Source: Bacteroidota bacterium (GTDB lineage Bacteria > Bacteroidota > Bacteroidia > B-17B0 > B-17BO). Taken from it: 6,580 nt of DNA. This document shows, piece by piece, positions 1 to 6,552 of this stretch. Positions within the stretch are counted from its first letter, which is position 1, and each line of letters begins with the position of its first letter. The stretch lies in assembly GCA_947462425.1 (NCBI GenBank), contig CANHPI010000158.1, positions 1-6,580 on the forward strand. The letters are read 5' to 3'. The notes beneath the pieces were generated by a model. That model was given only the letters and a program-made list of their open reading frames with translations. It had not been told where the DNA came from and searched no databases. The translations under genes and the position numbers were made by a program.

Positions 1-63
1 ACTTTTTGTAAACCTATATTTTAATTTATAAGTGTTAAATTAGCAGCTCTTAAAAAATAAACT

Positions 64-1050
64 ATGTCAACAGCAGAAAACAAAGGTCCAATTTCTAAAT
101 TTATAGAACATCATTATAAACACTTTAATGCAGCAGCTTTAGTAGATGCAGCAAAAGGTTACGAAGCACATTTAACCGAAGGAGGTAAAATGATGGTTAC
201 TTTAGGTGGTGCCATGAGTACAGCCGAGTTAGGTAAGTCGTTAGCCGAAATGATTCGTCAGGGTAAAATTGATATTATCTCTTGCACCGGAGCTAATTTA
301 GAGGAGGATATTATGAATTTAGTGGCACATAGCCATTACAAACGAGTACCAAATTACCGCGATTTATCACCGGAAGATGAATGGGATTTATTAGAAAATC
401 ATTATAACCGTGTAACAGATACTTGTATTCCTGAAGAGGAAGCATTTCGTCGTTTACAAAAACACATCCATAAAATTTGGAAAGATGCAGAAACTGCAGG
501 AGAACGTTATTTTCCGCATGAGTATATGTACAAAATTTTAAATAGCGGAGAGTTAAAACAATACTATGAAATTGATCCAAAAGATAGTTGGATGTTAGCC
601 GCTGCTGAGCGCAATTTGCCAATTGTAGTTCCGGGTTGGGAAGATAGTACGATGGGAAATATTTTTGCATCGTATGTTATAAAAGGCGAGTTAAAAGCAA
701 GTACCATGAAAAGTGGTATTGAATACATGACTTGGTTAGCAGATTGGTATCCTAAAAACAGCGGAGGTAAAGGCATTGGCTTTTTTCAAATTGGTGGTGG
801 TATTGCCGGCGATTTTCCAATATGTGTTGTGCCAATGTTATATCAGGATATGGAAATGCATTCGGTGCCGTTTTGGAGTTATTTTTGTCAAATTTCAGAT
901 TCAACAACTTCTTATGGTTCTTATTCTGGAGCTGTTCCAAACGAAAAAATTACTTGGGGTAAGTTAGATATTGATACACCTAAATTTATTGTAGAAAGTG
1001 ATGCAACGATTGTTGCGCCATTAATTTTCTCTTGGGTTTTAGGTTGGTAG
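64..1050 (+). CDS. speY: Deoxyhypusine synthase-like protein (SpeY-type)
   Basis: Complete 328-residue member of the deoxyhypusine synthase fold. The eukaryotic enzyme moves an aminobutyl group from spermidine to a lysine of eIF5A using NAD. Bacteria lack eIF5A, and bacterial relatives are linked to polyamine (homospermidine-type) synthesis, so a cytosolic NAD-dependent aminobutyl transfer to a small amine is inferred. Visible marks are a TGAN nucleotide-binding turn at 75-78, a glycine-rich IGGGIAGDF stretch with glycines at 244-246, and NEKITWGK near the C-terminus. The last carries Glu294, Trp298 and Lys300, matching Glu323, Trp327 and the catalytic Lys329 of human DHS. The Lys-His-His segment of the human enzyme is absent. 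The ATG at 64 follows an A-rich leader and gives the expected N-terminus. A poor promoter-like pair (TTTTTG at 3-8, TATAAGTG at 27-34) lies upstream. In other Bacteroidota this gene often follows arginine decarboxylase or agmatinase genes; that side is outside the window. The family is certain, the exact product is not. Confidence 0.9.
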   Translation: MSTAENKGPISKFIEHHYKHFNAAALVDAAKGYEAHLTEGGKMMVTLGGAMSTAELGKSLAEMIRQGKIDIISCTGANLEEDIMNLVAHSHYKRVPNYRDLSPEDEWDLLENHYNRVTDTCIPEEEAFRRLQKHIHKIWKDAETAGERYFPHEYMYKILNSGELKQYYEIDPKDSWMLAAAERNLPIVVPGWEDSTMGNIFASYVIKGELKASTMKSGIEYMTWLADWYPKNSGGKGIGFFQIGGGIAGDFPICVVPMLYQDMEMHSVPFWSYFCQISDSTTSYGSYSGAVPNEKITWGKLDIDTPKFIVESDATIVAPLIFSWVLGW

Positions 1051-1072
1051 TTAATTATTAAAATAATTTTTA

Positions 1073-1109
1073 AAAAAAATCCCTTCACTAATATTGAAGG
1101 GATTTTTTT
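1073..1109. terminator. Bidirectional intrinsic terminator between convergent genes
   Basis: A perfect inverted repeat pairs 1073-1087 with 1095-1109 around a 7-base loop. Its core is ATCCCTTCA/TGAAGGGAT, flanked by seven or more A on the left and seven T on the right. It starts 22 bases after the SpeY-like stop codon. Because the A-tract becomes a U-tract on the other strand, it can also end transcripts arriving from folB on the minus strand. This is a textbook Rho-independent structure. Confidence 0.9.
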
Positions 1110-1121
1110 GTTTTAAGAAAA

Positions 1122-1174
1122 ATGAATAACAAATAGAATCATCTACTGAGAGAAACTAAAAAAATGTTATTCAT
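1122..1174. repeat. 10-bp perfect inverted repeat downstream of folB
   Basis: ATGAATAACA at 1122-1131 is matched by its exact reverse complement TGTTATTCAT at 1165-1174, with 33 bases between the arms. It lies in the convergent gap between the bidirectional terminator and the folB stop. A run of seven A (1158-1164) inside the right arm becomes a T-run on the minus strand. The arms could form a hairpin in the folB 3' untranslated region or be a protein-binding site. The loop is long, so it is not a typical terminator and its function is unknown. Confidence 0.45.
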
Positions 1175-1211
1175 AAATCATGTGCTTTATTTTCAATTTA
1201 AATAAAAAAAA

Positions 1212-1565
1212 CTAATCCTCTATCACAATTGAAACCTTATCTACAGGGCCGTTCATAGGAGGTAATAATTTCGTTATTTTCACTTTAGTTTCAATTAATT
1301 TAGGAAAAGCGTGAATGATTTTATCATAAATTCTTTTACCAACCGCCTCAATTAATTTTGAAGGAATTGCCATTTCATGCTTACAAATTTCAAACACGGC
1401 ACAGTAATCAATTGTTAAATTTAAATCATCTTTAGTTGCTGCTTCATCAAAATCATAAACCATATAAACATCAACAATGTATTCTCCACCAATTTTTGTC
1501 TCTTCCGGCAAGCAACCGTGATAAGCATATAATCTTATTCCTTCTACATTAATTTGATTTTTCAT
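1212..1565 (-). CDS. folB: Dihydroneopterin aldolase
   Basis: Complete 117-residue dihydroneopterin aldolase, the usual length. In the folate pathway it converts 7,8-dihydroneopterin to 6-hydroxymethyl-7,8-dihydropterin and glycolaldehyde in the cytosol, as a homo-octamer in known members. The N-terminal strand and turn (GIRLYAYHGCLPEE, 9-22) holds Glu22, Tyr54 lies in IDYCAVFE, Glu73 lies in the SKLIEAVGKRI helix, and Lys99 lies in VKITKLLPP. These match Glu22, Tyr54, Glu74 and Lys100 of the Staphylococcus aureus enzyme, from memory. The ATG at 1565 aligns with the usual family start. Upstream there is a T-run and, at 1591-1584 on the minus strand, CATCTTTG. This is one base off the TAnnTTTG element, but no TTTG sits at the right distance. 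The asparaginase gene ends 116 bases upstream on the same strand, so separate transcription is possible. Nothing else of the folate pathway is in the window. Confidence 0.95.
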   Translation of the reverse strand: MKNQINVEGIRLYAYHGCLPEETKIGGEYIVDVYMVYDFDEAATKDDLNLTIDYCAVFEICKHEMAIPSKLIEAVGKRIYDKIIHAFPKLIETKVKITKLLPPMNGPVDKVSIVIED

Positions 1566-1681
1566 GTTTTTTTGTTTTAACTACAAAGATGGTAAAGATC
1601 TTTTGAAAGTATAATGAGTTTAAAAATTTAGTTTGTGATTTGAAATTTAAATGAGAATTTATTGAAATCCTGAGTCAACAA

Positions 1682-2707
1682 TTAACTAGTTATTTCACCT
1701 CTTAAATTCGATTCTAGTAATTGTTTTGTTTTTGAAGGCGCTAATTTTTCTCCTAAAACATACATTAATTTAGCAATAGCACTTTCAAAGGTAATATCAA
1801 AACCGCTAATAACACCAATTCTTTTTAAAGCACTACTTGTTTCGTATTTTCCTTGTATAACTTTGCCTTCCGAACATTGAGTGACGTTATAAATAATAAC
1901 ACCTTTATCAATTGCATTTTTTAATGCCGTAATAAACCATTCTTCAGTACTTGCATTTCCTGCACCAAAAGTTTCAATAATAACTGCTTTAATACCAGTT
2001 GTATTTAAGATAGCAAGTGTTATTTTTTTACTAATACCAGGAAATAATTTTAAAACAGCAATATCATTTTCCAACTTCAAATGAACAACTAATTTCTTTT
2101 TAGATGGTTTTATCAACGCTGAGGTATTATACTGAATATCCACTCCTGCCTCTGCCAATGCAGGATAATTAGGAGATTTAAAAGCATCAAAATGTGCCGA
2201 ATTGTATTTGTATGTACGATTACCTCTGTATAATTTATACTCAAAATAAACACATACTTCAGATACTAAAGGTTTATTGTTTTTTTGAGCTGATGCTATT
2301 TCAATGGCTGTAATTAAATTTTCTTTTCCGTCGGTTCTAATAATTCCAATTGGTAATTGCGAACCTGTTAATATTACAGGCTTAGATAAATTCTCCAACA
2401 TAAAACTTAAAGCACTGGCAGTATAAGACATCGTATCAGAACCATGTAGTATAACAAATCCATCGTACTTTGAATAATTATCCTTAATAATTGTTGCTAA
2501 TTCAATCCACACCCGAGGGTGCATATTTGAAGAGTCTATAGGTTTATTAAAAGAAATAGACGACAATTCTATATCAAACTTTGATAGTTCGGGAATTTGT
2601 TTTGTTAATGCTTTAAAATTAAAAGGCTTTAATTCACCCGTACGAACATCCTGCATCATCCCAATGGTGCCACCTGTATAGATGAGTAGAACTGAAGTTT
2701 TTTTCAT
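1682..2707 (-). CDS. ansA: Type I (cytoplasmic) L-asparaginase
   Basis: Complete 341-residue asparaginase of the AnsA type, which hydrolyses L-asparagine to aspartate and ammonia. No signal peptide is seen, so it should be cytoplasmic. The N-terminal YTGGTIGM motif carries the first catalytic threonine, Thr14. DSSNM at 58-62 is the substrate-binding loop. HGSDTM at 88-93 is the second active-site motif, and TGSQLPIG at 114-121 and Lys167 in NRTYKYN complete the set. In most asparaginases the second motif is HGTDT; here Ser90 replaces the threonine next to Asp91. That keeps a hydroxyl group, and I believe some Bacteroidota relatives share it. The C-terminal domain (about 210-341) holds ETFGAGN and SEGKVIQGKY. 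The ATG at 2707 lies only about 20 bases beyond a terminator-like hairpin, so it may be expressed by read-through from the DUF3127 gene or from a promoter overlapping the hairpin. No ankyrin or other extra domain is present. Confidence 0.95.
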   Translation of the reverse strand: MKKTSVLLIYTGGTIGMMQDVRTGELKPFNFKALTKQIPELSKFDIELSSISFNKPIDSSNMHPRVWIELATIIKDNYSKYDGFVILHGSDTMSYTASALSFMLENLSKPVILTGSQLPIGIIRTDGKENLITAIEIASAQKNNKPLVSEVCVYFEYKLYRGNRTYKYNSAHFDAFKSPNYPALAEAGVDIQYNTSALIKPSKKKLVVHLKLENDIAVLKLFPGISKKITLAILNTTGIKAVIIETFGAGNASTEEWFITALKNAIDKGVIIYNVTQCSEGKVIQGKYETSSALKRIGVISGFDITFESAIAKLMYVLGEKLAPSKTKQLLESNLRGEITS

Positions 2708-2725
2708 AATGAGATTGAATCAAAT

Positions 2726-2777
2726 AAAAAAGACACATAATTTTGAAGTAAAGCTACTCAAAAATCATGTGTCTTTT
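2726..2777 (-). terminator. Long hairpin terminator after the DUF3127 gene
   Basis: Bases 2728-2738 (AAAAGACACAT) pair perfectly with 2767-2777. After one A/C mismatch, five more pairs form (2740-2744 with 2761-2765). After two further mismatches, AGTA (2747-2750) pairs with TACT (2755-2758) around an AAGC loop. On the minus strand the stem runs into a T-run, giving an intrinsic terminator 18 bases after the DUF3127 stop. It sits just before the asparaginase start codon, so it may also act as an attenuator in that gene's leader. Confidence 0.75.
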
Positions 2778-2794
2778 AGTTACTAATTAGTTTT

Positions 2795-3178
2795 TTAGAA
2801 CGGTAAATCGTCGTTATCAGAAATGCTAGAATTAAAAACTGGTGCAGTGGTGTTTTCTTGCATACCAGAATTATTTTGAGCTGGAGCTGAGGACTGTCCT
2901 GTTCCAGCTTTTTCAATTCTCCAAGCTTCTAACGTATTAAAATATTTAATGCCTTGTGGTCCATTCCACTCACGACCGCGTAAGTTAAATTGAACTTTAA
3001 TTTCATCTCCTTGATTAAATGAATCAAGCATCGTGCATTTATCTTGAGTTACCTGAAAACTCACAAATTGTGGATAAGGCGTACTTAAATCAGTTGCTAA
3101 TACAAAATCTCTTTTTTGAAATTTGTCACTTACTTTTTGCGTGTCGTACTTTAATTTTAATTGTCCTGTTACTTCCAT
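2795..3178 (-). CDS. DUF3127 OB-fold protein with SSB-like C-terminal tip
   Basis: Complete 127-residue protein of the DUF3127 family, which I know mainly from Bacteroidota and whose function is not established to my knowledge. Residues 1-90 form the conserved domain, with YPQFVSFQVTQDKC (35-48), a GDEIKVQFNLRGREW segment (57-71) and YFNTLEAWRIEK (79-90). The alternating strand pattern fits an OB-fold. Residues 91-117 are a Ser/Thr/Asn/Gln/Ala-rich, probably disordered linker. The end, DNDDLPF (121-127), is the acidic tip of single-stranded DNA-binding proteins, which docks onto partners such as RecO, RecQ, PriA or the clamp loader. By inference the protein binds nucleic acid or protein and competes for, or shares, SSB partners. 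It has its own promoter at 3223-3255 and a hairpin terminator after the stop. The ATG at 3178 begins directly at the conserved MEVTGQL strand. It is not the main SSB, since the usual SSB core motifs are absent. Confidence 0.88.
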   Translation of the reverse strand: MEVTGQLKLKYDTQKVSDKFQKRDFVLATDLSTPYPQFVSFQVTQDKCTMLDSFNQGDEIKVQFNLRGREWNGPQGIKYFNTLEAWRIEKAGTGQSSAPAQNNSGMQENTTAPVFNSSISDNDDLPF

Positions 3179-3578
3179 TGTTATATATTTTACGTTATTG
3201 ATTTACAGTTTTAGTATTAAAACAAATTTACTAAAGTTCAATCTTGTTTTACAAAAAACTTAATCACAAAAAAGGGAATATTTAAACAATTAGGAAATTA
3301 ACCTTATAAAAACTAAAAGCTCATTTAAAGTAAAGTAGCCATTTTAGTTATGTGTTTTTTTGTTGTATTAACTTTTTGAATATGATTTTAAACACCATTT
3401 ATCAACTATATATCTTATATATTTATTGCTAACAAAGTGGCTTTAGTTATATATACCAGAAGTATCTTAGAATGAATGGTAGAAATATGTTATACTAAAG
3501 TGTAATTAGGATAATAAATTAACATCAAATAAATAACTAAATATTTTTAAATAAAAGTGTTTAAAACCCAAAATAAAA
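3179..3578. other. AT-rich divergent intergenic region
   Basis: This 400-base gap separates the minus-strand DUF3127 gene from the plus-strand ATPase gene and is strikingly AT-rich. Apart from the DUF3127 promoter I see no gene, and the small reading frames are under 20 codons without family character. One 8-base perfect inverted repeat (AACTAAAA 3311-3318, TTTTAGTT 3342-3349) is followed by a T-run at about 3355-3361. In plus-strand orientation it resembles a weak terminator, although no gene precedes it. A poor promoter candidate for the ATPase is TTTA at 3442-3445, 17 bases, then TATCTTAG at 3463-3470, with one mismatch in each box. TATACT near 3491 is another AT-rich possibility. No convincing operator or riboswitch is visible. 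Confidence 0.6.
3223..3255 (-). promoter_or_regulatory. Bacteroidota-type promoter of the DUF3127 gene
   Basis: Read on the minus strand, TTTG (3255-3252) is followed by 21 bases and then TAAATTTG (3230-3223). This matches the Bacteroidota primary sigma factor consensus of a -33 TTTG and a -7 TAnnTTTG box, at the upper end of the usual spacing. It predicts a transcript start near 3216 and a leader of about 38 bases before the ATG at 3178. The consensus is known; use of this site is inferred. Confidence 0.7.
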
Positions 3579-6086
3579 GTGATAGTTACAAAAGGACTGA
3601 CTAACGAAGACGCCTTACGAAAACAAAAAATGGTTGGCTACAACGAGCTACTTGTATCAAGGTCAAAAAACATTTTACAAATAGCGCTCGAAGTAGTAAA
3701 AGAGCCAATGTTTATTTTGTTGTTATGCTGCGGTTTATTATACATTTTTTTGGGAGATTATTCAGAAGGCCTCATTTTATTGGGCTGGGTATTTGTTATT
3801 ATATTTATAACCTTCTATCAACATCAAAAAACTGAAAAGGCGATAGAAGCCTTAAAAAAACTTTCTGCTCCAAGGGCTTTGGTTATTAGAGACGGCAAGG
3901 AAATTAGAATTGCCGGTCGTGAGGTTGTAAAAGACGATATTATTATTTTAAATGAAGGAGATAGGATTCCGGCAGATGGTATTTTAATCGAATCATTAAA
4001 TCTTTCTGCGGATGAATCGTTACTCACCGGGGAATCTGTATCAGTGTCTAAAAATAGTGAAAGTGAAAACAACACTAATTGCAGAGTATATAGTGGAACA
4101 TTAGTTATACAAGGCAGAGGAACCATGAAAGTAATTGCTATTGGAACTAATACAGAGTTTGGTAAAATAGGAAAATCATTACAACTCATAGAGCAAGACC
4201 AAACTAATTTGCAAAAAGAGATGAAACTACTCATCAGAAATCTTTTTGCTATCGGTGTTGTAATAAGTGTTTTAGTGGTGCTAGCCTATTATTTTACCCG
4301 AGGAAATTTTATACAAGCTCTATTAAATGGTTTAGCCGCAACCATGGCTATATTACCCGAAGAATTTCCTGTTGTGCTTACAATATTTTTAGCAATTGGT
4401 TCTTGGCGTTTATCTCAGCAAAATGTATTAACCCGCAAACCGTCAGCTATTGAAACATTGGGTTCTGCAACAGTTCTTTGCAGCGATAAAACAGGAACTA
4501 TTACTCAAAATAAAATGGAAATAGTGTCTTTGTATACTAAAACAATTTTATTTCATAAATCAAAATTTCAAGAAAATACAAATACAATAAATGATTTGTT
4601 AACGATTGGATTTTTTGCTTCTCAAAAAAATACGATTGATCCGATGGAAAAAGCAATTGGAATATGTTATGAAAAATATGTTACCAAAGAAAACACAGAT
4701 TACCTATTAATAAAAGAATATCCTTTAAGCAAGCATTTATTTGCCATGACAAGGATATTACAAACAAACACTTCTGAATTAATTGTTTGTTGCAAGGGTT
4801 CGCCAGAAGCTGTGCTTACACTTTGTAAAGTAAATAATGATGAACAAAAAACACTTCTATCTCATGTTCAAGAAATGGCAGACAATGGTCAAAGATTATT
4901 AGGCGTAGCAAAGGCAAAATGGAGCAATACTGATTTTCCGGAAACACAAGACAAATTTGATTTTGAGTTTATTGGCTTTTTAGGTTTTGAAGATCCTATA
5001 AGGCCAGAAGTGCCACAAGCTATTAAAGAGTGTTATAATGCTGGAATAAAAGTAATCATGATTACGGGCGACTATCCCTCTACAGCCAAAAGCATAGCTT
5101 CACAAGCCGGAATGGATGTAAACGAGTTTATATTAACCGGTAATGATTTAAAAAAAATGAGTGATGACGAACTTAAAGCAAAAATAGAGTCGGTAAATAT
5201 TTTTGCACGTATTGTTCCCGAACAAAAATTACAAATCATAAAAGCACTTAAAGCTAATGGCGAAGTTGTAGCAATGACTGGTGATGGTGTAAATGATGCT
5301 CCGGCCTTAAAAGCTGCTGATATTGGAATTTCTATGGGTGCTAAAGGTACAGATGTTGCAAGAGAATCGTCTTCATTAGTTTTATTAGACGACAACTTCA
5401 GTTCTATTGTAGCTGCAATTCGTTCGGGGCGAAAAATATTTGATAACCTGCAAAAGGCAATGGCTTATATTATTGCTATTCATATTCCAATTATAGGGCT
5501 AACCTTACTTCCGGCATTTTTTCCGCAGCTCCCTATCTTGTTAATGCCACTTCACATTGTATTTATGGAGCTTATTATAGATCCGGTTTGCTCCATTGCT
5601 TTTGAATCTGAAAATGAGGAAATTGGTATCATGAACCGTCCACCTAGAAATCCAAACATGAAATTTTTTGGAATAACTAAAATTATTGGAAGTGTATTTA
5701 CCGGACTTTTTTTATTAGCGGTGGTTATCATCGTTTATTTTTTATCAATACAAGAAGGTCACAGTAATGGAGAAATAAGAGCTATTGCTTTCTCTTCTTT
5801 AATAATAGGAAACATATTTTTAATTTTAACAACCCTTTCAAAAACAAGAAATGTTATTTCTGTTTTATTCGAAAAAAATGTGGCATTGTTATTTATAATT
5901 CTTGGTGCTTCAGGGTTACTGGTTTTAATCATTTTAACTCCCTACCTAAGATCCATTTTTAGTTTTGAATTCCCGGGAGGTTATCACTTTATTATCTCAA
6001 TTGCCGGTGCAATTATATTATTAATTACTCTTGAAATTATTAAGTATATAAAACTAAAATTTACAAAAAAACAGCATTCCTTTTAA
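3579..6086 (+). CDS. P-type cation-transporting ATPase, PEEFP type
   Basis: Complete 835-residue ATP-driven cation pump of the inner membrane, related to the calcium-ATPase branch. Order: N-terminal GLTNEDA segment; M1 and M2 (about 44-82); actuator domain with TGES at 150-153; M3 (about 218-240) and M4 with PEEFP at 260-264; the phosphorylated Asp303 in DKTGT; nucleotide domain with KGSPE at 406-410; DPIRP at 472-476; TGD at 496-498; TGDGVNDAP at 567-575; then M5 to M10 (about 627-821). All catalytic motifs are intact. The nucleotide domain is compact, with about 100 residues from DKTGT to KGSPE. Ion-site positions differ from SERCA: Glu261 (M4) and Asp668 (M6) are kept, Glu664 stands where SERCA has Asn796, His635 and Ile638 replace Asn768 and Glu771, and Ile667 replaces Thr799. 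The transported ion therefore cannot be named; calcium or another divalent cation is a guess. The start is GTG at 3579. The frame has a stop at 3552-3554 and no ATG before the conserved GLT segment. No accessory gene adjoins. Confidence 0.93.
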   Translation: MIVTKGLTNEDALRKQKMVGYNELLVSRSKNILQIALEVVKEPMFILLLCCGLLYIFLGDYSEGLILLGWVFVIIFITFYQHQKTEKAIEALKKLSAPRALVIRDGKEIRIAGREVVKDDIIILNEGDRIPADGILIESLNLSADESLLTGESVSVSKNSESENNTNCRVYSGTLVIQGRGTMKVIAIGTNTEFGKIGKSLQLIEQDQTNLQKEMKLLIRNLFAIGVVISVLVVLAYYFTRGNFIQALLNGLAATMAILPEEFPVVLTIFLAIGSWRLSQQNVLTRKPSAIETLGSATVLCSDKTGTITQNKMEIVSLYTKTILFHKSKFQENTNTINDLLTIGFFASQKNTIDPMEKAIGICYEKYVTKENTDYLLIKEYPLSKHLFAMTRILQTNTSELIVCCKGSPEAVLTLCKVNNDEQKTLLSHVQEMADNGQRLLGVAKAKWSNTDFPETQDKFDFEFIGFLGFEDPIRPEVPQAIKECYNAGIKVIMITGDYPSTAKSIASQAGMDVNEFILTGNDLKKMSDDELKAKIESVNIFARIVPEQKLQIIKALKANGEVVAMTGDGVNDAPALKAADIGISMGAKGTDVARESSSLVLLDDNFSSIVAAIRSGRKIFDNLQKAMAYIIAIHIPIIGLTLLPAFFPQLPILLMPLHIVFMELIIDPVCSIAFESENEEIGIMNRPPRNPNMKFFGITKIIGSVFTGLFLLAVVIIVYFLSIQEGHSNGEIRAIAFSSLIIGNIFLILTTLSKTRNVISVLFEKNVALLFIILGASGLLVLIILTPYLRSIFSFEFPGGYHFIISIAGAIILLITLEIIKYIKLKFTKKQHSF

Positions 6087-6192
6087 ATAAATATGTCATA
6101 TATTAAACACTATTTAAAATTTATAGCTATTAAGATCTTTAATTGACAGGTCTTATTAAACATGAGTTGTGAGTGTCCCATTAATTTCCGGG

Positions 6193-6552
6193 TTACACAT
6201 CTACTTTTCTCTTAACTAATAAATAGTAATTGCCCTCAATTGGTAAATATCCAAATTCATAGCAAAATATGTAATTTTTTCCTGTTTTTGTGGTGCTAAT
6301 ATTAGTATGATAATTAAAATTAAACCCCTTATCTAATAATTTTTGTTGCGAAACTTTAGCAGTTTCTTCAGGCAATAAACTCTCAATAATCCTTCTGTTT
6401 TTTCTTAAAATATTTGTGATGTTGCGAACAAAATTTGTACTGTCACTATTTATTTTATTGTTGTGCGAATTCCTGCATAAATCACTACAAAATTTTTTAT
6501 CTACTCTTCCATTAAATGTTTCTCCACATTCTATGCAGGTTCGTTTTTCCAT
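6193..6552 (-). CDS. Small zinc-ribbon protein of unknown function
   Basis: Complete 119-residue protein. The N-terminus holds Cys6, Cys9, Cys22 and Cys26 in a CxxC-x12-CxxxC arrangement, with KKFCSDLCRNSHNN around the second pair. This is the signature of short treble-clef or zinc-ribbon proteins (DUF2116-like) and predicts one bound zinc ion. A basic helical stretch (about 40-58, NITNILRKNRRIIESLLP) follows. The C-terminal part contains KLLDKGFNFNYHTN (71-84) and ends in YGYLP-like text followed by YYLLVKRKVDV. I recognise this architecture from hypothetical proteins common in Bacteroidota, but no function is established to my knowledge. The basic helix and zinc finger make nucleic-acid or ribosome binding possible, as an inference only. 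The ATG at 6552 precedes the first cysteine by five residues, as expected. Only 28 bases of upstream DNA are in the window and no promoter is seen. It converges on the ATPase gene with a 106-base gap. Confidence 0.82.
   Translation of the reverse strand: MEKRTCIECGETFNGRVDKKFCSDLCRNSHNNKINSDSTNFVRNITNILRKNRRIIESLLPEETAKVSQQKLLDKGFNFNYHTNISTTKTGKNYIFCYEFGYLPIEGNYYLLVKRKVDV

Noticed and set aside
1..63. End of an upstream gene or a promoter before the SpeY-like gene
   Set aside because: No coding tail can be recognised, and the promoter-like pair TTTTTG/TATAAGTG matches the consensus poorly.
311..670. 119-codon minus-strand open frame inside the SpeY-like gene
   Set aside because: Shadow of the well-supported plus-strand gene; its translation shows no domain character.
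3375..3407. TTTG (3375-3378), 21 bases, TATCAACT as a promoter for the ATPase
   Set aside because: The spacing fits, but the second box matches only the TA and not the TTTG part of the consensus.
3343..3450. TTTAGTTAT occurs twice (3343-3351 and 3442-3450) with short GGCT/AGCC-like flanks
   Set aside because: Nine AT-rich bases repeated in an AT-rich gap are expected by chance, and the flanking inverted match is only five bases.
3824..4234. 136-codon minus-strand open frame inside the ATPase gene
   Set aside because: Lies opposite the actuator domain of an intact ATPase; serine- and leucine-rich antisense translation without motifs.
6131..6155. Possible terminator after the ATPase gene (TAAGATC paired with GGTCTTA)
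   Set aside because: Only seven pairs including a G-T wobble, an 11-base loop and no T-run after the stem; too weak to call.
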